Shown here one piece after another: positions 32,923-41,097 of a DNA stretch of 64,000 nt. The notes below the pieces were generated by a model. That model ran no database searches and had not been told where the DNA came from. It saw only the letters and a list, made by a program, of their open reading frames with translations. Each line of letters begins with the position of its first letter. Within the stretch, counting starts at the first letter, position 1. A program made the translations under genes and the position numbers. The stretch spans positions 62,001 through 126,000 of the forward strand of contig JBBQUM010000010.1 in the NCBI GenBank assembly GCA_038212445.1, in the 5' to 3' direction. This stretch comes from TMP-7 sp038212445 (GTDB taxonomy: Bacteria; Acidobacteriota; Terriglobia; Bryobacterales; Bryobacteraceae).

Positions 32923-35580
32923 CTACTCAGCGCGCAGTGCGTCGACTGGACTCACCGATGCCGCCCGTCGCGCGGGAATGAAACTGGCGAGAAGCGCCGA
33001 CGCCGCAAGCACGCCCGCCACCGCGGCTAGTGTCGGCAGATCCCAGGCCGTGGTGCCGAACAGGAGTTTGCTCATCAGCGTCGCTGCGCCGAGGGAGCCC
33101 AGCAACCCGGCCGCGATGCCGATTGCAGCTAACAGTCCGGCTTCCTGCAGGACCAGCCGGTATACCGTTCCGGGTCGTGCGCCGAGTGCCATGCGGACTC
33201 CGATTTCACGAGTCCGCTGGCTCACCGAGTACGCTATCACGCCGTATAGACCGACGATGGCGAGCACAAGCGCCAGAACAGCGAAACCGGCAATCAGCCA
33301 GGCTGACGAGCGATGCAGGTAAGCTGACGGGGAGTCCGCGATGCGCTGAACCATCGTATTCGGGTTCGTCGCCACAATTCCCACGTCGATCTGGCGGATT
33401 GTCGCAATGAGCGCGGGAAGTATCGACTGCTCGTCCTGCTGGGTCCGAACCGCAATCGCGAAGACGGAGTCGGTGTTCTGATTGAACGGAACGTAGATGG
33501 CAGGGCGAGTCTCGACGTCCAGCGGACCTTCCTTGATGTCGTTCACCACCCCGACGATCGTTGTGAACGGAGGCTTGCCCGAGAGTTCCGCGAGTTGTTT
33601 ATCCACGGCATCCTCACCGGGAAAGTAGAGCTTGGCGAAGGCTTGGTTTACAATCGCCACCCGCGGCTTGGACATATCGTCTGATTCCACGAAGTAGCGG
33701 CCACTTAGCAAGCGCGCTCCAAGGGTCTTCAGGTAATCTACGCTGACTTCCCGTTGAGGCGTGTCGTTATGTTCGCCGTGATATGGACGGCCGACAAGCC
33801 TGAACCATGTCGTGTTCCCATTGCCGCCAATCGGCAGCAGGGTTGCAATTCCAACTGCCTTTACGCCCGGCAAACTAGACACCCGATTGATTACCAATCG
33901 TTCCAGTGCCACCGCTTGCTCGTCCTTGCCGTAATTGGCTCGGGGAGCACCCACCTGGAGCAACGCGAGATGATCTGGCTGAATGCCGGTCTCGACATGC
34001 AGTAGCTTGTAGAAGCTCTTGCCGAGCAGGCCCGCACCAACGAGCAGAATCACCGCTGTTGCCAGTTCCACCACCACCAGGTTCGATCCGAAGCGCCTCC
34101 ACGTCAGACCTGAGGAGCCTCGACCGCCCTCGGCCAGACCCTGGCGTGCATTTGAGGACGCGAGCCGCCATGAAGGAGTGAGGGAAAAGAGCAGGCCCGC
34201 TACTAATGCTACGAAACCGGCAAAGGCGAGGACGCGCGGATTGAGTCCGAGATCGTTCAAATACGGCATGCCCTCCAGCAAATAGCTTGGAATCAGGCTG
34301 AGAAGCACCCTCATGGCGCCATAAGCCAACGCCAGTCCGGCCAGGCTGCCGGTCGCAACCAGGACAAATCCTTCGGTCACGAACTGACGGACCAAGCGAC
34401 CTTGAGACGCACCCAGGGCGCCCCGGAGGGCCATCTCGCGCCGGCGGCTCTCGGCGCGCACCAGAATCAGGCTCGCGACGTTCACACAGGCGATCACCAG
34501 CAGGAGTCCGGCGCCGACGAGCAGCAGCAGCAGAAGTGACCGCATGCTGCCTACGATCGACTCGCTGAGCGGTTCCACCGCCGCTCCCTGTCCGCGGTTC
34601 GACTCCGGGTATCGCCGCTCCAACTCGTGGGCGATGGATACTGTATTCGCCAACGCAGTCTGGACGGAGACGCCGTCTTTGAGCCGTGCAACGCCGAACA
34701 TGGAATGACAACTGCGGCGCGCGTCACACGTACCGGCCACTTGAGAGGCGTGAATGGTGGTCCAGAACTCGGTTGCACCCGTAAGCGCGAAATGAAAATC
34801 GCGGGGCATCACCCCGATAATCAGATTGGCCTGATCGTCCAGCACTATGGACTTTCCGAGAACATCGGGGCTGCCGCCGTAGCGATTCTGCCAAGCGGCA
34901 TAGCTGAGGATGACCGTCCGTGGAGCCGACGGCAGGTCTTCACCGGGCGTAAAATCTCGTCCCAGCACCGGCGCGACGCCGAGCACTCGAAAGAAGCCGT
35001 CGCTCACCCGTGTACCGCGTGCTGCTTCCGCACCAGCCGGACCACTCATCATGAAACGGCGGCCCTGGTAGAGCTCGAGGGAACTGAAGACGACGTTCAT
35101 ACGTTTCCAGTCGAGGTAGTCGGGATAGGACAGGTTGCATTGCGGGCAGATCTTCTCGATACTCTCGTACACGCCGACCAGACGCGTCGCGTCGGCATAC
35201 GGGAGCGGCTTCAGCAGCGCAGCGTCAACGAAAGAGAAGATGGCGACACTGGCGCACATGCCGAGCGCCATAATCAACACCGCGGTGAACGTGAAGCCGG
35301 GATTCTTTCGCGCTTGACGGGCCGCGTAGCGCAAGTCCTGCATGAGCGTTTCGAGGAAGGGAACTGAGCGCTGGTCTCGATAGTTCTCCTTGGTCCGCTC
35401 GAGCCCGCCTAACTTGAGCATCGCCTGCCGTCGAGCCTCTTCGGCGGTCATGCCTGCCTTCAAGTTGTCGTCGACGTGCAGTTGAAGGTGACTCTCGAGT
35501 TCCGCTGAGAGCTCACGTTCGCAGCTGTTTTTGGAGAATAGTCCCGCCACTCTCAGCATCGCGGCCCGTAGAGCTCTCAT
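32923..35580 (-). CDS. acidobacterial duplicated orphan permease (ADOP, MacB-like)
   Basis: The 885-residue protein belongs to the ADOP family. It has a cytoplasmic N-terminal helical region ELSAELESHLQLHVDD...MTAEEARRQAM (20-60) typical of PadR-associated permeases, then two MacB-like units, each a periplasmic core domain followed by FtsX-type helices. The last of these contains RTREIGVRMALGARPGTVYRLV and ends IPARRAASVSPVDALRAE. No ATPase is encoded nearby, as is usual for ADOPs. It overlaps the PadR regulator gene by four bases and is controlled with it. The exported substrate, if any, is unknown. Confidence 0.93.
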   Translation of the reverse strand: MRALRAAMLRVAGLFSKNSCERELSAELESHLQLHVDDNLKAGMTAEEARRQAMLKLGGLERTKENYRDQRSVPFLETLMQDLRYAARQARKNPGFTFTAVLIMALGMCASVAIFSFVDAALLKPLPYADATRLVGVYESIEKICPQCNLSYPDYLDWKRMNVVFSSLELYQGRRFMMSGPAGAEAARGTRVSDGFFRVLGVAPVLGRDFTPGEDLPSAPRTVILSYAAWQNRYGGSPDVLGKSIVLDDQANLIIGVMPRDFHFALTGATEFWTTIHASQVAGTCDARRSCHSMFGVARLKDGVSVQTALANTVSIAHELERRYPESNRGQGAAVEPLSESIVGSMRSLLLLLLVGAGLLLVIACVNVASLILVRAESRRREMALRGALGASQGRLVRQFVTEGFVLVATGSLAGLALAYGAMRVLLSLIPSYLLEGMPYLNDLGLNPRVLAFAGFVALVAGLLFSLTPSWRLASSNARQGLAEGGRGSSGLTWRRFGSNLVVVELATAVILLVGAGLLGKSFYKLLHVETGIQPDHLALLQVGAPRANYGKDEQAVALERLVINRVSSLPGVKAVGIATLLPIGGNGNTTWFRLVGRPYHGEHNDTPQREVSVDYLKTLGARLLSGRYFVESDDMSKPRVAIVNQAFAKLYFPGEDAVDKQLAELSGKPPFTTIVGVVNDIKEGPLDVETRPAIYVPFNQNTDSVFAIAVRTQQDEQSILPALIATIRQIDVGIVATNPNTMVQRIADSPSAYLHRSSAWLIAGFAVLALVLAIVGLYGVIAYSVSQRTREIGVRMALGARPGTVYRLVLQEAGLLAAIGIAAGLLGSLGAATLMSKLLFGTTAWDLPTLAAVAGVLAASALLASFIPARRAASVSPVDALRAE

Positions 35581-35921
35581 GCCTGCCCTCCGCTCTCGGT
35601 GAGGAACCGGGCGAGGATCGCGGTAGTCTGCTCCCAGTCCCTGGTGGCCTTCTCGATCTGCTTCCGTCCGGCGCGGGTCAGTTTATAGAATTTCGCTTTG
35701 CGGTTGTTCTCGGAAACGCCCCATTCGGAAGTGATGGCGCCTTCCTGCTCCAACTTCAGCAACGCCGGATACAGCGTCCCGTAGTTCAACGAAAGACGAT
35801 CACCGCTGGTTTGTTCGATACGGCGTGCGATCCCATAGCCGTGCAGCGGACCCAACGTCTCGAGAGTTTTCAGGGCCATCAGGGCAAGCGTGCCTTGCCA
35901 AACGTCTGCTTTGTCGCTCAT
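35577..35921 (-). CDS. PadR-family transcriptional regulator
   Basis: A 114-residue PadR winged-helix protein: LALMALKTLETLGPLHGYGIA (recognition region), the wing LSLNYGTLYPALLKLEQEGAI and WGVSENNRKAKFYKLT, ending in a short helix. PadR proteins are mostly repressors of neighbouring transporters. It is co-transcribed with the ADOP permease (four-base overlap), the standard acidobacterial pairing. A long inverted repeat immediately upstream (35930-35981) covers its putative promoter and is a good autoregulatory operator. Confidence 0.93.
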   Translation of the reverse strand: MSDKADVWQGTLALMALKTLETLGPLHGYGIARRIEQTSGDRLSLNYGTLYPALLKLEQEGAITSEWGVSENNRKAKFYKLTRAGRKQIEKATRDWEQTTAILARFLTESGGQA

Positions 35922-35929
35922 GCTGATTC

Positions 35930-35981
35930 CTATTGCTTAACCATAGGAAGAGTAGCATGGCTTCATATGGGGAAGCAATAG
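35930..35981 (-). promoter_or_regulatory. padR promoter with flanking inverted-repeat operator
   Basis: CTATTGCTTAACCATA (35930-35945) and TATGGGGAAGCAATAG (35966-35981) form an inverted repeat matching at 14 of 16 positions, with 20 bases between. On the minus strand TTGCTT (35978-35973) and TACTCT (35954-35949) with an 18-base spacer make a promoter, so one arm covers the -35 and the other the expected transcript start. An AGGA ribosome site follows before ATG 35921. Confidence 0.6.
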
Positions 35982-35986
35982 AAGTG

Positions 35987-37528
35987 TTACAGCCCGAACA
36001 CAAACAAGCCCTGGCCGGCTGCGATGGCGACGTACTGCTTACCGTCAACCGAGAAGCTCATGGGATTCGACACCACTTTGCCGCCTGTCTGAAATTGCCA
36101 GAGCGCTTTTCCAGTGCCGGCGTCGAGAGCAAAGAAATTTCCTTCGTCCGAGCCGCCAAACAGCAGTCCGCCGGCCGTCGCCATTACGCCTGACCACGGC
36201 GGCGTGTGCAGCGGGAATTCCCATTTGAGCTTTCCGGTTGATGCATCCAACGCTCGGATTGAGCCATGGGCGTCGTCCCCGTACAGCGCGCGTTCTCCGC
36301 CGCCGGCAAAGAAAGTGCCGGGCTTGTATTCAGCCGGGCTCTTGTAATAGTAGGCACCGATCTCGCGCACCGAAACGTAGAACAGCTTCGTAAGAGGACT
36401 GTACGACGGACTGAACCAGTTCGTTGAGCCGTTCAGATTCGGCCAGAGCAAGGTGCCCTCGACGCTGGGAGAAGTATTGGGCAGGACGATCGGCCTACCC
36501 TTGTCGTCGAGGCCCTTCGCCCACGTCTGCTTGGCGTAGGGGACGCCGAGCAGGAATTCGCCGGTGGCGCGGTCATGCAGATAATAGAAGGCGTTGCGAT
36601 TCGCCATGGCCACTACCTTCCGCGTCTTGCCTCGTACTGTGGCGTCGAACAGCACTGGAATCTCGGTAGCATCCCAATCATGATCGTCGTGTGGCGTGTA
36701 CTGGAAGTGCCACTTCAGCGTGCCATCATCGGCGTTGAGGGCAACCAGAGCGCACGTATACAGGTTGTCGCCGGGACGGTCGTCGCCGTTCCAATCAGGA
36801 CCAGGATTCCCGACGCCCCAATAAATCAGGTTGGTGGCTGCATCGTAAGAACCGGTAACCCAGGTAGAACCGCCGCCGGTCTTCCAGGCGTCCCCTGACC
36901 AAGAGTCATGACCCGGTTCGCCGGGACCGGGAATCGTGTAGAAGCGCCAGGCGCGCTTGCCGGACTTGGCGTCATAGGCGTCGACGAAGCCGCGGATGCC
37001 GGCCTCACCGCCGGAAGTGCCCGTGATGATTTTGTCCTTAACAGCGAGCGGCGCACCGGTGATGCAATAGCCGAGTTTGTAGTCGGCCACCTCGGTATCC
37101 CACCGAACCGCGCCGGATTTAGCATCGAGTGCGACGATATGTGCATCCAGCGTGCCGACGTAGACCGTGTCGCCGATCACCGCGACACCACGGTTGACGC
37201 GCCCAAAGCCGATGGTCTGCAGGTCCTTGGGTAGCGTCCTGCGCCAAGTCCACAGCGGACGGCCCGTGCGCGCGTCGAGGGCCGTGACAACGGTCGGCGG
37301 TTCAGTGATGTACAGCACGCCGTCAACGGCGATCGGCGTGGTTTCGAATTCGCTCTTCTGGCCCACCTGATAAACCCAGGCTGGCTTGAGGCCGGAAACA
37401 TTGCGCGTGTTGATCTGCGTGAGCGGCGAAAAGCGCTGTGCGCCAGGATCGCCCGAATAGGTGGTCCAGTTGCCGGGTTGTGCGGCGGCCAGTGTTACCA
37501 GCAGGCAACCAAGAATGGCGGCTCTCAT
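35987..37528 (-). CDS. PQQ-dependent dehydrogenase (quinoprotein beta-propeller)
   Basis: A signal peptide (MRAAILGCLLVTLAAAQ) leads into an eight-bladed quinoprotein propeller of 513 residues. Family features are GDPGAQRFSPLTQIN, repeated W-motif blades (ALDARTGRPLWTW, ALDAKSGAVRWDT, ALDAGTGKALWQF) and the metal/PQQ-side segments GVGNPGPDWNGDDRPGDNLY and HDDHDWDATEIPVLFD. Such enzymes oxidise alcohols, aldehydes or sugars in the periplasm and pass electrons to cytochrome c. The gene just upstream encodes a di-haem cytochrome with a four-base overlap, so the pair should form one module. No pqq biosynthesis genes are in the window. Confidence 0.9.
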   Translation of the reverse strand: MRAAILGCLLVTLAAAQPGNWTTYSGDPGAQRFSPLTQINTRNVSGLKPAWVYQVGQKSEFETTPIAVDGVLYITEPPTVVTALDARTGRPLWTWRRTLPKDLQTIGFGRVNRGVAVIGDTVYVGTLDAHIVALDAKSGAVRWDTEVADYKLGYCITGAPLAVKDKIITGTSGGEAGIRGFVDAYDAKSGKRAWRFYTIPGPGEPGHDSWSGDAWKTGGGSTWVTGSYDAATNLIYWGVGNPGPDWNGDDRPGDNLYTCALVALNADDGTLKWHFQYTPHDDHDWDATEIPVLFDATVRGKTRKVVAMANRNAFYYLHDRATGEFLLGVPYAKQTWAKGLDDKGRPIVLPNTSPSVEGTLLWPNLNGSTNWFSPSYSPLTKLFYVSVREIGAYYYKSPAEYKPGTFFAGGGERALYGDDAHGSIRALDASTGKLKWEFPLHTPPWSGVMATAGGLLFGGSDEGNFFALDAGTGKALWQFQTGGKVVSNPMSFSVDGKQYVAIAAGQGLFVFGL

Positions 37529-38283
37529 TTCTCACCTCGGAGACTGGCGAGATACGCAACCAGATTATCGACGTCAGGTTCGGCAAGGCGCCCGGCATAG
37601 CTCGGCATCGGCGAGGCACCAAAATCCTTGTGAATCTCGCGCAACTCGGATTTTCGAAATGAGAGAATCTTGCCGGCCATGTTCCGCACCTGAATCGTGA
37701 AGGTGTCCTCGTTCACGCGGATGCAGCGGATCTTGTTTCCGGCGGCGTCTACCACAGTGAGCGCGAGGAAGCCTTCAGGGACCGCCTTTCCAGGCTCAAG
37801 AATGGATTCACGAAGATGAGCCGGGCTTCGGCGGGCGCCGATGAGAGAGAGATCCGGCCCCATCGATCCGCCTGCGCCTTCGGCGATGTGGCAGCCCGCG
37901 CAGCCGCCCTTGCCGAGAAACACTTCCTTGCCGGCAGGGATGCTGCCGGCGATCTTGATGGTGGACGCTATCCGGCCGAGCGACCGTACGAAATACGCCA
38001 CCTGGACCGCTTCCTGCTCGTTCATCCACCAGGCGGCGGGCATCTCGCTGTCAGGTACGCCGTTCTTCACCACCTCGACCAGCGCGTCGTCATTGGCGGC
38101 GTTTCGAAACTTGACGACTGCGAGATTCGCGCCTTTGCCTCCCGCACCATTCATGCCGTGGCAAACAGAGCACTGGGCCTCGAACAAGCGCTTGCCGCGG
38201 GCGAGATCGTTCGGCCCTAGCTTGTCGAAGGGGCCAGCAGACAGAGCGATGCACCCGAATACAGCCCAGAAAGTGAACCTCAT
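37525..38283 (-). CDS. di-haem cytochrome c, electron acceptor of the PQQ dehydrogenase
   Basis: A 252-residue secreted protein with two CxxCH haem sites: CSVCH at 38-42 and CAGCH at 128-132, each in a cytochrome c fold. Probable axial Met residues occur in the first domain (SEMPAAWW). The C-terminal part (about 165-250) has the PSLIGARRSPAHLRESILEPGKA type of segment seen in haem-binding dehydrogenase partners. It is the first gene of a two-gene unit and overlaps the PQQ dehydrogenase start by four bases. It would carry electrons from PQQ to the respiratory chain in the periplasm. Confidence 0.9.
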   Translation of the reverse strand: MRFTFWAVFGCIALSAGPFDKLGPNDLARGKRLFEAQCSVCHGMNGAGGKGANLAVVKFRNAANDDALVEVVKNGVPDSEMPAAWWMNEQEAVQVAYFVRSLGRIASTIKIAGSIPAGKEVFLGKGGCAGCHIAEGAGGSMGPDLSLIGARRSPAHLRESILEPGKAVPEGFLALTVVDAAGNKIRCIRVNEDTFTIQVRNMAGKILSFRKSELREIHKDFGASPMPSYAGRLAEPDVDNLVAYLASLRGEK

Positions 38284-38297
38284 GGTAGTAGAAACCT

Positions 38298-38326
38298 AGT
38301 ATGGTGTCTTGCTTAGTTACAATCAA
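38298..38326 (-). promoter_or_regulatory. candidate promoter for the cytochrome c / PQQ dehydrogenase unit
   Basis: On the minus strand TTGATT (38326-38321) and CATACT (38303-38298) are 17 bases apart in the 54-base gap between divergent operons. Transcription would start about eight bases before the ATG at 38283, where no ribosome site is seen. Confidence 0.35.
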
Positions 38327-38337
38327 TACTTAAACTG

Positions 38338-41097
38338 ATGCGATCTGTCGCTGCCGTAACCCTGTTGTTCTTTTTCCAGGCCGCCGACAACAACCGGTCC
38401 GTCGAGGACAGGCTGTGGCATTTTCGGAATCTGGGCAAAGCTTTCTATGAGAATCCGACCACGCAGACTCAGGCTGTGGGCGAATTCAAAAAGGCGCTCG
38501 ATCTCTCGCCGGCCTCCAAGCGCGAGCAGCTGAACTATGGTTTGGCATTGCTGCGGGCGGGGAAGACGGACGAGGGCGTCGCCCAGCTGGAGAAAGTTCA
38601 AAAGGCGAATCCCGAACTTCCACACACCTGGTTCAACCTGGGTATCGTCTTCAAGAAGAATGGCGAGTTTGCGAAGGCACTGCCGCAGTTTGAGCAGATG
38701 GTGAAACTGGTGCCCGCCGAGCCGGTTGGCCATTACAACCTGGGCGTTCTGTATAAGCAGGACGGCCGCAACGACGAAGGCATGCGCGAGTTGGAGAAGG
38801 CAGTCCAACTGAACGGGAACCTGGCAGCGCCGCACTTCCAGCTGTACAATCTGCATCGAACTTCCGGCAAGCGAGAAGATGCGGCGCGGGAACTGGCGGA
38901 ATTCCAGCGCCTGAAGAAGTCACAGGAGGGCGCGGCGATTGCTGAGGATATGGAGTGGTGCGATTACGCCGAAATCTACGATCCGGTTGACGCTCTGCCG
39001 CCCGCTCCGAAGACGGAGCCGAAGTACACCGAGCGTCCTTACGCATTGCCTCCGGGCCTGGAGAAGTATCGGAGCGCCAAGGCGATTGTCGCCGGCGACT
39101 ACGATAACGACGGACTGCTCGACCGGGCCGTAGTCACCGAATCCGCGGTGATCCTCTGCCACAACGAGCGCACGAAATTCACCTGTAAGGAATTGATGAC
39201 CGGGTCCTATGAGAGCGCGGTCTGGCTCGATTACGATCACGACTACGATCTCGACCTGATCGTTCTCGGTAACGACTCGAAGCTCATGCGCAATCAGGGA
39301 ACCGCAGGCTTCGCCGATCACACCTCCGACTTTCCGTTCGTCAAAGGGAACGCTCGGGGCGGGTGGCAGACACGCGTGGTGCCCGATAGCAAGGCCTTCG
39401 ATCTCGTGATCAACTACGACGGCGGCCCGGTGCGCGTCGTTTACCGCGACCGGTTGAACGGTAAGTACGAGGCGGAGCGCAATCCTGGGCATCCTTCGCA
39501 GGCGCGCGATCCGCTGGCAGTTTACGTCGAGGGCGCTAAGGAACGTGTTCCCGTAAAGCCTGTTTCCTGGATCAGTGTTCAACTGCAAGGCGTAAAGAAC
39601 CTAAAGCTCGCGCAAGGCTCGGAGGTCGAGATCAAGGCGGGTCTGCTGTATGAGAAGAAGGAGTACCAGGGAATCCCGCTGCTGTTCGACCTGCGTGGTT
39701 ATAAGGAAGTGGACACGGTTCGGATCACCTGGCCCAACGGCCTGATCCAAAACGAAATGAAGCAGGCCGGCAATCGAGCCTACCTATATAAGGAAGCGCA
39801 GCGCCTCTCCGGATCGTGCCCGATGATCTGGACCTGGAACGGCACGCAGTTCGAGTTCATCACCGATGTTCTCGGCATCGCGCCGCTCGGGGCAAGTTCC
39901 GGGGACGGCTCCTTTTTCCCGGTGGACCACGACGAGTACGTCCAGATTCCGGCCGAATCGCTCGCGCTTAAAGACGGCGCGCTCGAGTTACGAGTCACTG
40001 AGGAGCTGAGCGAAGTGTCGTTCATCGATCAATTGCGGCTGTACGCGATCGACCATCCTGTGAACGGGGAAGTCTTCGTAAACGAGAAATGGAAGGGTCC
40101 GCCATTCCCGGAATTCCGGTTCTACGGCGCAACCAAGCGAATTTATCCGATGTCGGCACGCGACGGCGGAGAGCGCAATGTTCTCTCGAAACTTCTAAAG
40201 CGCGACCGGGACTATCCTACAGAATTTCAGCGTGCGGAATCAGGCGTCGCTGAACTGCATCCGTTAACGCTCGACTTTGGCAAGGCCGCCGCGGACAATC
40301 GCGCAGTGCTGGTGCTCAACGGTTGGGTGGATTGGGCCGACGGCTCTACCTTCATGGCCGCGGCACAGGAATCCAAGGCTGGATTGATCGCTCCTTACCT
40401 TCAGGTGAAGGACGAGCACGGCGAATGGACGACGGTAATCGAAGATATGGGCATGCCGGACGGCAAGCCGAAGACGATCACGGTCGACTTGACGGGCAAG
40501 TTCCTCTCAGCATCGCGCGAAGTTCGCATTATGACGAATCTGTGCGTTTATTGGGACGAGATCTTCCTGAGCGAGTCGAGCGCGGTGCCCGAGATGACGC
40601 AGACACGCGTCGCCACCGCTGCCGCTGAAGTGCGCTTCCGTGGGTTTTCCGATTCGAAGATCCATCCGCAACGGACTCAGCCCGAACAGTTCTTCTATGC
40701 CAAGACGTCGCCGTTGTCCTATTGGAATCCGACGCCAGGCTTGTACACGAGATATGGCGATGTACGGGAGTTGCTGGAGACGCCGGACGACAGGTATGTA
40801 GTGATGGGGTCCGGCGACGAGATCCGCTTGCGTTTTGACCCGGCATCGCTGCCATCGCTAAAGGCAGGCTGGCGCCGCGATTACATGCTCAAAGTGGACG
40901 GGTGGGCGAAGGATCGCGACGCCAACACGGCGTTCTCGCAGTCGGTTGAGCCTATGCCGTTCCACGCGATGTCGCAGTATCCATATCCGGCTTCCGAGCA
41001 CTATCCGGACGACGCGGCGCATCGCTCCTACCGCGAGACCTACAACACGCGGCCCGCGCTACGGCTGATACGACCGCTGGCGAAAGACAAGCAATGA
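38338..41097 (+). CDS. secreted TPR protein with FG-GAP/ASPIC-like propeller
   Basis: A 919-residue exported protein. TPR units occupy about 40-200 (PELPHTWFNLGIVFKKNGEFAKAL, PVGHYNLGVLYKQDGRNDEG). From about 235 it has propeller-type repeats with acidic loops (DYDNDGLLD, DYDHDYDLDLIV), then an ASPIC/UnbV-like strand pair VDTVRITWPNGLIQNE (about 460-475). A large beta-rich C-terminal half (500-910) has no domain I recognise. It is the first of four overlapping genes: its stop overlaps the multihaem cytochrome start as ATGA. Likely a periplasmic or surface scaffold for that cytochrome; no enzymatic motif is evident. Confidence 0.8.
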   Translation: MRSVAAVTLLFFFQAADNNRSVEDRLWHFRNLGKAFYENPTTQTQAVGEFKKALDLSPASKREQLNYGLALLRAGKTDEGVAQLEKVQKANPELPHTWFNLGIVFKKNGEFAKALPQFEQMVKLVPAEPVGHYNLGVLYKQDGRNDEGMRELEKAVQLNGNLAAPHFQLYNLHRTSGKREDAARELAEFQRLKKSQEGAAIAEDMEWCDYAEIYDPVDALPPAPKTEPKYTERPYALPPGLEKYRSAKAIVAGDYDNDGLLDRAVVTESAVILCHNERTKFTCKELMTGSYESAVWLDYDHDYDLDLIVLGNDSKLMRNQGTAGFADHTSDFPFVKGNARGGWQTRVVPDSKAFDLVINYDGGPVRVVYRDRLNGKYEAERNPGHPSQARDPLAVYVEGAKERVPVKPVSWISVQLQGVKNLKLAQGSEVEIKAGLLYEKKEYQGIPLLFDLRGYKEVDTVRITWPNGLIQNEMKQAGNRAYLYKEAQRLSGSCPMIWTWNGTQFEFITDVLGIAPLGASSGDGSFFPVDHDEYVQIPAESLALKDGALELRVTEELSEVSFIDQLRLYAIDHPVNGEVFVNEKWKGPPFPEFRFYGATKRIYPMSARDGGERNVLSKLLKRDRDYPTEFQRAESGVAELHPLTLDFGKAAADNRAVLVLNGWVDWADGSTFMAAAQESKAGLIAPYLQVKDEHGEWTTVIEDMGMPDGKPKTITVDLTGKFLSASREVRIMTNLCVYWDEIFLSESSAVPEMTQTRVATAAAEVRFRGFSDSKIHPQRTQPEQFFYAKTSPLSYWNPTPGLYTRYGDVRELLETPDDRYVVMGSGDEIRLRFDPASLPSLKAGWRRDYMLKVDGWAKDRDANTAFSQSVEPMPFHAMSQYPYPASEHYPDDAAHRSYRETYNTRPALRLIRPLAKDKQ

